Positions 1 through 7,437 of a stretch of DNA of 29,101 bases are shown here, in pieces (the stretch's first letter is position 1; each line of letters begins with the position of its first letter). Source of the DNA: DATBGO01 sp050011895 (GTDB taxonomy: Bacteria > Actinomycetota > Actinomycetes > Streptosporangiales > Streptosporangiaceae); the NCBI GenBank assembly GCA_050011895.1, contig JBEKIF010000055.1, positions 1 through 29,101 on the forward strand, written 5' to 3'. Both the position numbers and the translations under genes were made by a program. Under the pieces are notes generated by a model. The model was not told the origin of the DNA. It did no database searches and worked only from the letters and a program-made list of their open reading frames with translations.

Positions 1-1
1 C

Positions 2-1393
2 ATCGCCCTGGGCACCGTGTTCCTGCCGATGACGCTGGAGGCCGCGGTCCGGCTGCGGCGGCGCCCCAGCCGCCGCCTGGCGGTCGTCCTCGGCGTGCTG
101 CTCGGCGCCTCGGTGCTGGTCAGCCAGGAGTCCGCGGTCCTGGCCGGGATCCTCGCCGTGGTAATCCTGCTGCCGTGGCTGCTGGGCCGCGGTGCTGCCA
201 GCGCCCCTGGCACGGCCGCCGCCGCGACCTCGGCGCCGACCACCGGGGTACCGGCGCCGGCCACCGCGGCACCGCCTCCGGCCCGGGCGAGGCTCGCGCT
301 TGCGGCGCTTGGCGCAGTTGTTGCGGCGGCACTCGCCAGCCCCCAGCTGTTCGCGATGATCCAGCAGGCGCTGGCCGGCGGAGCCAGCATCGAGCCGGCG
401 CTGCTCACGAGAACGTACGGGCTCTACGGCGTTGGGCTGCCCACCTTGTTCGCGCCGTCGCCCAGGCTCGGCACCTTCGGGCTGCACGCGCTGGCGGCCG
501 CCTACACCTACCGCCAGCCTGCCGAAGGGGTGGCGACGTACGGCGTGCTGCTGGGCGTCCTCGCGCTGGCCGGCCTGGCCATCAGCTGGCAGCGGCGGCC
601 CGCCCGGCTGTTCGCCCTGCTGTGGCTGTGCTGCTCGGTCGTCGCGCTCGGGCCAACGCTGATTCTCGGCACCAGCAAGCACCTCCCGCTCGCCGAGGAC
701 TGGCACGGAACCAAGGTCTCGTGGCTGATGCCGTATACCTGGCTGATGCACCTTCCGGTGCTGTCCGCGCTCAGGGAGGCCGACCGGTTCGCGCTGTTCG
801 GGCTGGTCGGCGCCGCCATTCTGGCCGGTGCTGCGGTTGACTGGCTCGCCCGCCGCGGCAGGCCGGCGGTCATCGTGGTGGCCGCGCTCGCCGTTTTCGA
901 GGCCGGCTGGGCTGGAACCGGCCAGGTCGGCACCATGCCCACCGCGCTGCCCGCCCTGGACGGCCCGATCGCGGCCGATCATTCACACTCGATCGTCCTT
1001 GACGTTCCCTACGGCCTGCGCGGCGGCATCCCCTTGTTCGGATCTTCGATCGTTCCCCAGGAGCAGCTGCTGGCCACCAGCGACAGCCACCCACGGGCGA
1101 TCTCCTACACCGCCTGGGTGCCTGAGCCCACCGTCCGAGCGATCGAGAAGCATCCGTTCTACGTCCGGCTCGCGGCCGCCCAGCACGGAGAGCCGAGCAC
1201 GCCTGCCGAGCTGGGCCGCGCCCGGCGGGACGCTCACCGGATGGACATCGGCTGGGCCTTGGTGTGGCGGCGCGGGCCTGCTGCCGTGCTCCCTTACCTG
1301 ATCGCCGTCGGCTTCAGGTTCGACTACCGGGCTGACGGGGTCTCGGTGTACCGGCCCGGCTGGCAAGGGGCCGATTCAGTCGGGGGACGTTAG
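2..1393 (+). CDS. Polytopic membrane protein, GT-C glycosyltransferase-like (5' partial)
   Basis: The reading frame is open from base 2, so the true start lies left of the window; the GTG at 17 is only the first in-frame start visible. The protein alternates hydrophobic membrane segments with short charged loops. It holds an Ala/Pro/Thr-rich linker near residues 60-90 and a segment reading PYTWLMHLPVLSALREADRF just before a further membrane helix. That layout resembles the C-terminal half of large actinobacterial membrane proteins annotated as GT-C-type glycosyltransferases or YfhO-like proteins, which move sugars from lipid carriers at the membrane. The catalytic N-terminal loop is outside the window, so the activity cannot be confirmed. 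The stop (TAG 1391-1393) overlaps the convergent methyltransferase stop by four bases, leaving no room for a separate terminator. Confidence 0.7.
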   Translation: MALGTVFLPMTLEAAVRLRRRPSRRLAVVLGVLLGASVLVSQESAVLAGILAVVILLPWLLGRGAASAPGTAAAATSAPTTGVPAPATAAPPPARARLALAALGAVVAAALASPQLFAMIQQALAGGASIEPALLTRTYGLYGVGLPTLFAPSPRLGTFGLHALAAAYTYRQPAEGVATYGVLLGVLALAGLAISWQRRPARLFALLWLCCSVVALGPTLILGTSKHLPLAEDWHGTKVSWLMPYTWLMHLPVLSALREADRFALFGLVGAAILAGAAVDWLARRGRPAVIVVAALAVFEAGWAGTGQVGTMPTALPALDGPIAADHSHSIVLDVPYGLRGGIPLFGSSIVPQEQLLATSDSHPRAISYTAWVPEPTVRAIEKHPFYVRLAAAQHGEPSTPAELGRARRDAHRMDIGWALVWRRGPAAVLPYLIAVGFRFDYRADGVSVYRPGWQGADSVGGR

Positions 1394-2175
1394 CCCCGGT
1401 CCTGCCCGGCCTGGTCGCCGCCGCCTTCTGGCACGCGGGCGATCGCGAGCACGGACTGCCCGAACGGCGGGCGGCCGGCCAGGCGCTCGAGGAACCGGAC
1501 GGCCGGCACTACGAGACGGTCATAGATGGCCATGGTCCCGCCGGTGGAGGGCTGCTTCCTCAGCACGCTGGTGAACGCGTAGTAGCAGATCAGACCGATT
1601 GAATTGGCATAGCGGACGGATACGACCTCGAGCCCGGCATCGGTGAGCGCCTTGCGCATCGAGCGCTTCGTGTAACGGCGCACGTGCCCGGTGGCGATGT
1701 CGACCGGGCTCATCGCAAACGGGAACGCAGGGCATACCAGGACGATGTGACCGCCGACCCGGACCAGCCGCGCCATGCTCTCCAGCGCGCCCACATGGTC
1801 CTCGATGTGCTCAAGGACGTTGTAGGAGATGAGGCACGAATGGTCGGCGCGCTCCTGCGTCGGCAGCATCAGCTGGCTCACGGTGACATTGGGGTACTTC
1901 GCCATCTGCTGCTGGAGGCCCCCGAAGAGCGCCGGATCGGCCTCAGTGGCCGTGAACTTGTCGACGTAAGGAATCCATTCCTCTGCGTAGTCGCCGAGCC
2001 CGCTGCCGATCTCAATCGGATGCTCACCAAGGAACGGCTTCGCGAAGCCGGCAAACCACTTACGGTGGTTGCGGCACTCCGACAGCGCCACCAGGACGTC
2101 GCACTGCGTCTGGCGGTCTCCCCGCAGATCTCCCGCGTCAAGGGTGGCAGGCTGCTCAGACCGAACTGCTTCCAC
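1390..2175 (-). CDS. Class I SAM-dependent methyltransferase
   Basis: The product is a soluble Rossmann-fold methyltransferase of about 261 residues. Motif I reads EIGSGLGDY. A following acidic strand ends in ATEAD, and a motif-IV-like segment reads LISYNVLEHIEDH, as in UbiE/Methyltransf_11-type enzymes. The substrate is unknown; relatives often sit in polysaccharide or lipid-glycan clusters, and the membrane protein next door fits that loosely. The frame stays open much further upstream (to 2520), but that extension is low-complexity and unlike a methyltransferase. I place the start at the GTG ending at 2175 because GAGAGG lies 8 bases before it and the domain begins soon after. The C-terminal part (LAGRPPFGQSVLAIARV) is intact. 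It converges on the membrane protein gene with a four-base overlap. Confidence 0.8.
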   Translation of the reverse strand: MEAVRSEQPATLDAGDLRGDRQTQCDVLVALSECRNHRKWFAGFAKPFLGEHPIEIGSGLGDYAEEWIPYVDKFTATEADPALFGGLQQQMAKYPNVTVSQLMLPTQERADHSCLISYNVLEHIEDHVGALESMARLVRVGGHIVLVCPAFPFAMSPVDIATGHVRRYTKRSMRKALTDAGLEVVSVRYANSIGLICYYAFTSVLRKQPSTGGTMAIYDRLVVPAVRFLERLAGRPPFGQSVLAIARVPEGGGDQAGQDRG

Positions 2176-2575
2176 TCGACCAACCTCTCGTCGCGGTACC
2201 GGTTCCAAGCCACGCAAGCCGGAGGCTCTACCGGCGTACGCAATCTCGCCCGTAACTATTGACAACTCGCCGCTCGCCAGCGTCGCGGACGAAAACGCGA
2301 GCATACCCGGGGTCCTAAAGGCACGCGCGGGCATCAACGCACATCCGGCACCGGAGATCTTACAGTTGCCCGCAGCCGCCGCGGAGCTACCTCGCCGGCC
2401 TCGTATCGAAACAATACCTGTCCCGGGGACGGCCAGGCCCAGTTCAGGGCCACGCTGGCGCTGCCCCTGGCGGGCCGGGCCCCCCAGGTCGGCTACAGTC
2501 CGGTACGGGTTTGGGTACACGGCCGGCAGGACGGGTCGTCATGCTGGTATACAGCGACAGGCATAAGGAGCAGTG
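2176..2575. other. 400-bp divergent intergenic region
   Basis: This stretch separates the divergent methyltransferase and small membrane protein genes. Frames remain open through it on both strands, but their translations are Arg/Ala/Pro-rich and match no family I know. Apart from a -10-like hexamer near its right end, I see no RNA gene, repeat or hairpin of note. A TTGACA hexamer at 2259-2264 has no convincing -10 partner at the right distance. Confidence 0.5.
2548..2553 (+). promoter_or_regulatory. Candidate -10 element TATACA
   Basis: TATACA lies 22 bases before the ATG at 2576, which would give a short leader holding the AAGGAG ribosome-binding site at 2565-2570. No convincing -35 box is seen at 16-18 bases upstream, so the call rests on the hexamer and its position only. 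Confidence 0.3.
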
Positions 2576-3067
2576 ATGTACCAGCCATACCCATCCGGAG
2601 GACAGGCGCCCGAGCCGCAACGGCTCCCGGCCCCGGCTCCAGTGCTGACCGCGGTGAAGCTCATGTACGCAGGCGCCGTCGTCAGCGCGATCACCTTCGT
2701 GCTCGGCCTCGTCACGGTGGGCTCCACCAGGACCGACCTGAAGAAGGCGTACCCGAAGTACACCGCGCACCAGATCAGCCAGGTCCTCACCGTTGAAGTG
2801 ATCATCGGCATCGTCGTCGGGCTGCTGTCCGTCGGGCTCTGGGTCTTCCTGGCCCGGGCCTGCCAGCGGGGCAGGAACTGGGCCAGGATGACCGGCACTG
2901 TGCTTTTCGCTCTCGACACGCTGCTCATCCTGCTGTCGGTAAGCAGGTTCAAAGGCGGCGCGGCTGTCCTTGTCGACCTGCTCATCTGGCTTCTCGGGCT
3001 CGGCGCGATCGTGTTGCTGTGGCGGAAGGAGTCCAGCGCCTTCTTCGCGCAGCAGCCCCCGGTCTGA
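2576..3067 (+). CDS. Small integral membrane protein, four predicted helices
   Basis: I do not recognise a named family. The 163-residue protein has a Pro/Gln-rich cytoplasmic-type N-terminus (PYPSGGQAPEPQRLPAPAP) followed by four hydrophobic segments, roughly residues 28-50, 72-95, 108-125 and 131-150. A polar loop containing KKAYPKYTAHQ lies between helices 1 and 2. This layout, a proline-rich tail plus four helices, is common among actinobacterial proteins of unknown function. The ATG at 2576 is preferred over the overlapping GTG at 2573 because AAGGAG at 2565-2570 sits five bases from the ATG and only two from the GTG. The gene stands alone and converges on the RNA methyltransferase, with a 13-base gap. 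Confidence 0.75.
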   Translation: MYQPYPSGGQAPEPQRLPAPAPVLTAVKLMYAGAVVSAITFVLGLVTVGSTRTDLKKAYPKYTAHQISQVLTVEVIIGIVVGLLSVGLWVFLARACQRGRNWARMTGTVLFALDTLLILLSVSRFKGGAAVLVDLLIWLLGLGAIVLLWRKESSAFFAQQPPV

Positions 3068-3080
3068 CCTGCAGCGGCGC

Positions 3081-3932
3081 TCACGGCCCGGTCTGCAGGC
3101 CGGGCGGGCCGGTCTGCAGGCCGGGCGGGCCGTCGGATGGGGCCAGCAGGTAGCAGGCGATCGCGGCCGCGGACGCGACGTTCAGCGAATCCACTCCCCG
3201 GCGCATCGGTATCCGGACGCTGAGATCGGCGTCGTCACGCCATCGCGCCGACAGGCCATCCCCCTCGGTCCCGAGGAGCAGCGCCAGGCGCCCGTCGGCA
3301 GGCACCCGGCTGATCGGCGCCGCGTCATCGGCGAGAACCAGCGCGAGCAGCCGGAACCCTGCCGCGCGCAGCCCGGTGAGCCCGCTTCGCCAGTCCTGCA
3401 TCCGGGCGTAGGGGACGGTCAGCACCGCGCCCATCGATACCCGGACCGAGCGGCGGTAGAGCGGGTCAGCGCAGCGTGGCGACAGCACGACCGCGTCGAA
3501 TCCGAGGCCGGCCACGCACCGGAAGATCGCGCCCACATTCGTATGGTCGACGATGTCCTCAAGCACCACGATCCGCTGTGCTCCGGCCAGCACATCCGCG
3601 ACGGCGGGCAGCGGCAGCCGCTCCATCGAGGCGAGGACGCCACGGTGCACCTGGTAACCGGTCAGCAGCCGCGCGACCGCGGGCGAGACCAGGTACACCG
3701 GCCCGGGCCACGAGCCGGCCAGGTCCGCGAGGCCGGCCAGCCGGTCGGTGGTGACCAGCATCGACCTGGCCGGATAGCCAGCCCGCAGCGCGCGCCTGAT
3801 CGCCTTCTCGCCTTCGGCCATGAAGAGCCCGTGCGCGGCCTCCAGGTTCTTGCGCAGCTGAACGTCGGTGAGGCAGACATAGTCCGCCAGCCGCGGATCG
3901 TCCGCCTCGCTGACAGGAACCGGGCTGGCCAC
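3081..3932 (-). CDS. TrmH/SpoU-family RNA 2'-O-methyltransferase
   Basis: This 283-residue protein is a SPOUT-superfamily enzyme that should transfer a methyl group from SAM to a ribose 2'-hydroxyl in tRNA or rRNA. An N-terminal substrate-binding region (residues 1-110, with LFMAEGEKAIRRAL) precedes the SpoU domain. All three signature motifs are visible: motif 1 HTNVGAIFRCVAGLGFDAVV (130-149, with Asn132 and Arg138), motif 2 LALLLGTEGDGLS (216-228, Glu223), and motif 3 IPMRRGVDSLNVASAAAIA (241-259, Asn251), which builds the trefoil knot. The exact target base cannot be read from sequence. The start is a GTG with only a weak ribosome-binding site. The C-terminal tail carries two extra copies of a seven-residue Pro/Gly repeat not expected in the family. 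Confidence 0.9.
   Translation of the reverse strand: MASPVPVSEADDPRLADYVCLTDVQLRKNLEAAHGLFMAEGEKAIRRALRAGYPARSMLVTTDRLAGLADLAGSWPGPVYLVSPAVARLLTGYQVHRGVLASMERLPLPAVADVLAGAQRIVVLEDIVDHTNVGAIFRCVAGLGFDAVVLSPRCADPLYRRSVRVSMGAVLTVPYARMQDWRSGLTGLRAAGFRLLALVLADDAAPISRVPADGRLALLLGTEGDGLSARWRDDADLSVRIPMRRGVDSLNVASAAAIACYLLAPSDGPPGLQTGPPGLQTGP
3090..3131. repeat. Two perfect tandem copies of a 21-bp unit
   Basis: Bases 3090-3110 and 3111-3131 are identical. They lie at the 3' end of the minus-strand RNA methyltransferase and keep the frame, so the protein ends in a repeated seven-residue unit (GPPGLQT twice, then GP). The repeat lies past the folded SpoU domain. Confidence 0.9.
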
Positions 3933-3980
3933 CGCACCAGTCTGGCCGTGCCGAAGCGCGGCCGCCCGGCCGGCCCCGGG

Positions 3981-4068
3981 CCGATGGCCGCGGGCCGATG
4001 GCCCTGCGCCCGATGGCCCTGCGTCCGATGGCCCTGCGCCCGATGGCCCCGGAGCAAATGGCCCCGGA
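3981..4068. repeat. 15-bp tandem repeat (VNTR-like), about 5-6 copies
   Basis: The unit CCGATGGCCCTGCGC recurs at 3995, 4010 and 4025 with at most one change. Degenerate copies occur at 3981 (14 bases), 4040 and 4055. The array lies between the divergent RNA methyltransferase and VWA protein genes, outside any gene I accept. The 15-base period keeps reading frames open, which creates spurious open frames on both strands. Confidence 0.85.
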
Positions 4069-4150
4069 CAGGACCCGGCTGCGCGAGCTGAATTGGCCTG
4101 TTACCGCGGTAGCCGGGCAATTCAGCTAATCTGCCACGTAGCCTTTTGGC

Positions 4151-4156
4151 TATAGT
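4151..4156 (+). promoter_or_regulatory. Candidate -10 element TATAGT with overlapping small palindrome
   Basis: TATAGT at 4151-4156 is a good match to the vegetative -10 consensus in very GC-rich DNA. A small hairpin sequence, TAGCC-TTTT-GGCTA (4139-4152), overlaps its left edge. Transcription would start at about 4162, at or just before a GTG (4162) that is in frame with the VWA protein, so a leaderless mRNA is possible. No clear -35 is visible. Confidence 0.45.
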
Positions 4157-4209
4157 CGGCGGTGCGGAAACTGGTCGCGGCCGGGGCTGCCTCATCAGCA
4201 AGGATCGCG

Positions 4210-5982
4210 GTGAATTCAGGACGGGCTGGGCACGGCCAGGGCGGGGATCGGCGCCGCGAGCGCGGGGTCAGCATAAAGATCATGGTCGCGGCCGCGGTCG
4301 TCATCGCCTCCGCGCTGATGGTGACGCTCGCCGCGCAGGCGAACGCGACACGCCAGCCGTGCACCTCGCATCCGGTGGTAGCCGATGTCGCCGTATCCCC
4401 GGAGATCGCCCCAGCGGTCGAGACTGTCGCGAAGCTGTTTAATGATCAGCGTCATCTGGTGACGGGCCATTGCGCCCAGGTCCGGATCACGTCGGCTGCG
4501 CCCGCCGCCGTTGCGGCGCAGGTGGACGGCCAGGGCCCGGCAAACAGCCTGCCCGCCGTCGACGCCTGGGTCCCGGACTCGAGCCTGTGGGTCGATGTAG
4601 CGCGCAGCTTCCCGATGGGCGCGCAACTCATCCAGCCGACCGGGCTAGACGTCGCGCGCTCGCCGCTGATGATCGTCATGCCGGCGCTGGCGGCCGCGAG
4701 GGTACCTGCGTTCGGAGTCTCGGTCGGCTGGAGCTTCCTGCTGCCCGCCGCCGACGGCGGCCCGCCTTCCAGCCAGCACCTGCGGGTCGACCTGCCCGAT
4801 CCCACCCAGAGCGCCGCGGGGCTCGCCACCCTGGTCCAGATCAACAGGCTGCTCGGCAGCGGAGCGGCAGCGCGGACCGCCTTCGCCAGGTTCGTGTTCG
4901 CGGCCGAGGTGACCGCACAGTTCACCGGACCGCAGGGGCTGTCGCCCTTCGTCACGCTCGCCCGGCCGCCACTCAACGGCAACCCGGTGACCGTGACCTC
5001 AGAGCAGGCTGTGCTCCAGTACGACCGCTCTCATCCCGGCCAGCCGCTGGCCGCGCGATACCCCTGGAGCCCCGCCAGCGCGCTCGGCAGCCCGGAACTC
5101 GACTACCCCTACCTGCTGACCGCGTCGCAGCCGGCCCAGCTGGCCGCGGTACGGGCATTCGGCGCGGTCCTTGGCCAGAGCTACGCGGCCGGGGTGGTGC
5201 GCTTTGATGGGTTCCGGTCAGGCAACGGCGTCGCGGACGTGGCACCCAGCAGGTACGGGCTGGCCACGCAGCTGCTCAGGCTTGCCCCCGAGGCCGGGGC
5301 CAGCCAGGCCCAGACCACCCTGCAGGCCTGGCAGCGAGTCGGCGCCAACGGCGCGGACCTGGCCCTGGTCGACGTCTCGGCGCCGATGGCCGCCCCGGTC
5401 GGTCCCGGCGTGACCCTTGAGCAGGAACTCGGGCAGACCGCGGGCCTCGGGCTGTCGCTGTTCCCCGACAACACCAACATGGGCCTGTGGGAGTTCGCGG
5501 ACAAGCTCAGCGGCTCGCGTCCCTACAAGCAGATCGTCCCCGTCGGCCCGCTTACCGGCGAACTCGGCCTGATCAGCAGGCGCCAGGAGCTGATCGAAGC
5601 CAACGCGGCCCTGAAGCCGCTGCCGCACCGTGCCGCGGCGCTGAACTCGGCCATCCTGGCCGGATACAAGCACATGGTCGCCAGCTACCGGCCGAAGTCC
5701 TCCAATGCGATCCTGGTGCTCACCTCGGGCGCCGACAATGCCAGCGACGACATCTCGCTGAGCACGCTGCTATCCGACCTGCACCAGCTGTACAACCCGG
5801 ACCGGCCAGTGCAGATCGTGATCGTCGTGTTCAGCGCCCACAGTGATTTTGCCGCGATGCAGCAGATCGCCTCGGCAACTGCCGGCTCAGCGTATGAGAT
5901 CACCAATCCCGCGCAGATCGGCAAGGTCTTCTTCGAGGCCATCGCCCGGCGAATCTGCCAATCAAGCTGCACCGGGCCGTAG
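4210..5982 (+). CDS. Secreted substrate-binding and VWA-domain protein
   Basis: The product (about 590 residues) has a basic N-terminus (DRRRERG), a hydrophobic signal segment and an AQANA cleavage-like site, so it is exported. An SBP-like domain follows (VVADVAVSPEIAPAVETVAKLF, VDAWVPDSSLWVDVA, RSPLMIVMP), then a C-terminal von Willebrand A domain. Actinobacteria carry many such fusions; they are thought to act at the cell surface, with no firm substrate. The metal site is degenerate: residues 388-392 read DVSAP where DxSxS is canonical, and the later strand reads TSGADN (505-510). I chose GTG 4210 because AAGGA lies five bases before it. GTG 4162 is an alternative if the mRNA is leaderless and would add 16 residues. 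No C-terminal anchor is seen. Confidence 0.8.
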   Translation: MNSGRAGHGQGGDRRRERGVSIKIMVAAAVVIASALMVTLAAQANATRQPCTSHPVVADVAVSPEIAPAVETVAKLFNDQRHLVTGHCAQVRITSAAPAAVAAQVDGQGPANSLPAVDAWVPDSSLWVDVARSFPMGAQLIQPTGLDVARSPLMIVMPALAAARVPAFGVSVGWSFLLPAADGGPPSSQHLRVDLPDPTQSAAGLATLVQINRLLGSGAAARTAFARFVFAAEVTAQFTGPQGLSPFVTLARPPLNGNPVTVTSEQAVLQYDRSHPGQPLAARYPWSPASALGSPELDYPYLLTASQPAQLAAVRAFGAVLGQSYAAGVVRFDGFRSGNGVADVAPSRYGLATQLLRLAPEAGASQAQTTLQAWQRVGANGADLALVDVSAPMAAPVGPGVTLEQELGQTAGLGLSLFPDNTNMGLWEFADKLSGSRPYKQIVPVGPLTGELGLISRRQELIEANAALKPLPHRAAALNSAILAGYKHMVASYRPKSSNAILVLTSGADNASDDISLSTLLSDLHQLYNPDRPVQIVIVVFSAHSDFAAMQQIASATAGSAYEITNPAQIGKVFFEAIARRICQSSCTGP

Positions 5983-6140
5983 CCCCCGGCCGGTCGGCAG
6001 GCCGGTCACCCGGCAGGTAACCCGGCCTGGCGGCCAGGCGGCCTGCGGCCAGCCCGTCACTCGGCCAGGCGGCAAAATCCCTACGCAGAACGTGGTTGCC
6101 GGTGTGAACCCAGCACCCGCATGGCGCGTCATCCTTTGTG

Positions 6141-6169
6141 AGGCCCGGCGAGAGCGGGGCGCCGGGCCT
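6141..6169. terminator. Bidirectional hairpin terminator
   Basis: A perfect 10-bp inverted repeat (AGGCCCGGCG / CGCCGGGCCT) with a nine-base loop lies between the convergent VWA and phosphotransferase genes. There is no T-tract, which is usual for actinomycete terminators. Its position suits it to stop transcription from both sides. Confidence 0.65.
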
Positions 6170-6209
6170 CCTCATCACTTCTGTCACCGGCCTGCGGCCG
6201 GCCCGATCG

Positions 6210-7280
6210 CTAGCCGACCGGGCCGGCCCCGAACAAGCCGGAATCAAGCAGCTGATGTGCGCGCTCGATGAGCACGGGCACTGCAGGGCCTTCCCGCTCG
6301 AACCCCTCACCGACGGTCTTGCGCTGCAGGAATCGTGCGTGAATCCCCTCTAGCACGACCGCGATCTTGAAACATCCGAAGGCTACGTAATAGCCGATGC
6401 CGGACAGATCCCGGCCGGTCAGTTCTGCGTACCGGTCCGCCACCTGGGCCCGGGTCAGGAAACCCGGCATCGACGTCACCGCGGCGCCCACGTTGATCTT
6501 CAGCCAGTCGGCGTCACCGGGATCGGCCCAGTACATGAGGGTCAGGCCCAGGTCAGCAAGCGGGTCACCGAGCGTCGACATCTCCCAGTCGACGACCGCT
6601 GCCACCGCCGGCCTGGCGCCGAGCGTGACCAGCATGTTGTCGAGCCGGAAGTCGCCGTGCACCAGGGTGCCATCGCCCGCCTCGGGCAGCGCTGCCGTCA
6701 GGCGGGCGACCAGCCGGTCGTAGCCAGGCATCTCCCTGGTCGATGACAGCTCCCACTGCCGTTGCCAGCGCGCGAGCTGCCTGGCCAGATAGCCGTCGGG
6801 CTTGCCGAAATCGGTCAGTCCTGTCGCTCCAAGATCCACGGCGTGGATCGCGGCGAGCATCTCGATGAGCCGTTCGGAAAGCTGCCGCGCCTGGCTGGGA
6901 ACGAGCTTGCGGCCGTCCTCGGGACTGCGCAGGACGACGCCGTCGACAAATTCCATGAGATAGAACGGCGCCCCGATGATGGTGTCGTCCTGGCAGATCG
7001 CGACCGGCCGCGGCACCGGGATATCGGTCCCGCTCAGGGCCGAGAGCACCCGGTACTCCCTGGTCATGTCATGGGCGGTCGGCAGCACGTGGCCCAGTGG
7101 CGCCCGCCGTAGCACCAGGCGCGCCGTGCCCAGGTCCAGGCGGTAGGTCAGGTTCGACCTGCCCCCGGCGATCAGTTCTATGCCCGTGAGCTCGCCGACG
7201 TCGCCGACGCCCGCCTGACGGAGCCAGCCGGCCAGCCGTGCGGCGTCCTCGATCCCCGGGACACTGATGTCATCCGTCAC
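6210..7280 (-). CDS. APH-fold phosphotransferase (acyl-CoA-dehydrogenase-associated type)
   Basis: This 356-residue protein has the aminoglycoside phosphotransferase/choline kinase fold. It shows a glycine-rich nucleotide loop (AGGRSNLTYRLDL, about 38-50), the VLRRAP strand, the catalytic HGDFRLDN (His208, Asp210, Asn215) and the metal-binding DWEMSTLGDPLADL (Asp231). The sequence is closest to the ACAD10/ACAD11-related family, proposed in animals and bacteria to phosphorylate hydroxyacyl-CoA or similar metabolites. I would not read it as an antibiotic resistance enzyme. The frame extends to 7346, but the GTG at 7280 follows GAGGAG by about five bases and starts just before the domain. No acyl-CoA dehydrogenase gene lies beside it here. 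Confidence 0.85.
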   Translation of the reverse strand: MTDDISVPGIEDAARLAGWLRQAGVGDVGELTGIELIAGGRSNLTYRLDLGTARLVLRRAPLGHVLPTAHDMTREYRVLSALSGTDIPVPRPVAICQDDTIIGAPFYLMEFVDGVVLRSPEDGRKLVPSQARQLSERLIEMLAAIHAVDLGATGLTDFGKPDGYLARQLARWQRQWELSSTREMPGYDRLVARLTAALPEAGDGTLVHGDFRLDNMLVTLGARPAVAAVVDWEMSTLGDPLADLGLTLMYWADPGDADWLKINVGAAVTSMPGFLTRAQVADRYAELTGRDLSGIGYYVAFGCFKIAVVLEGIHARFLQRKTVGEGFEREGPAVPVLIERAHQLLDSGLFGAGPVG

Positions 7281-7410
7281 TGCGCTCCTCGTGCTGGCTT
7301 TCCGTAATCGTGGCAATCCCATGATCTCCTGCCCAGATGTCCCCAATGCGCCGGGGCTGGACTATTTCATCGCACTGACGTAGGCAGGTAGGTGGGGATC
7401 CCGATGCCAG

Positions 7411-7422
7411 AGGTCTAGACCT
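7411..7422. promoter_or_regulatory. Perfect 12-bp palindrome before the amidase-like gene
   Basis: AGGTCTAGACCT is a perfect palindrome just upstream of the ribosome-binding region (GGAGGGGAG) of the gene at 7438, inside the divergent intergenic region. It could be a repressor operator. No flanking half-sites extend it, so the call is tentative. Confidence 0.3.
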
Positions 7423-7437
7423 TCGGAGGGGAGCGCA

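Noticed and set aside
2176..2520. N-terminal extension of the first methyltransferase
   Set aside because: No resemblance to the family, and a ribosome-binding site supports the GTG at 2175.
2970..4091. Long plus-strand open frame opposite the RNA methyltransferase
   Set aside because: It is Arg/Gln/Pro-rich, antisense to a gene with all three SpoU motifs, and its end is made by the 15-bp repeat (repeated WPCAR). High GC keeps such antisense frames open.
6210..7280. Aminoglycoside resistance kinase
   Set aside because: It shares the APH fold, but segments such as DWEMSTLGDPLADL match the acyl-CoA-dehydrogenase-associated metabolic group rather than known resistance enzymes.
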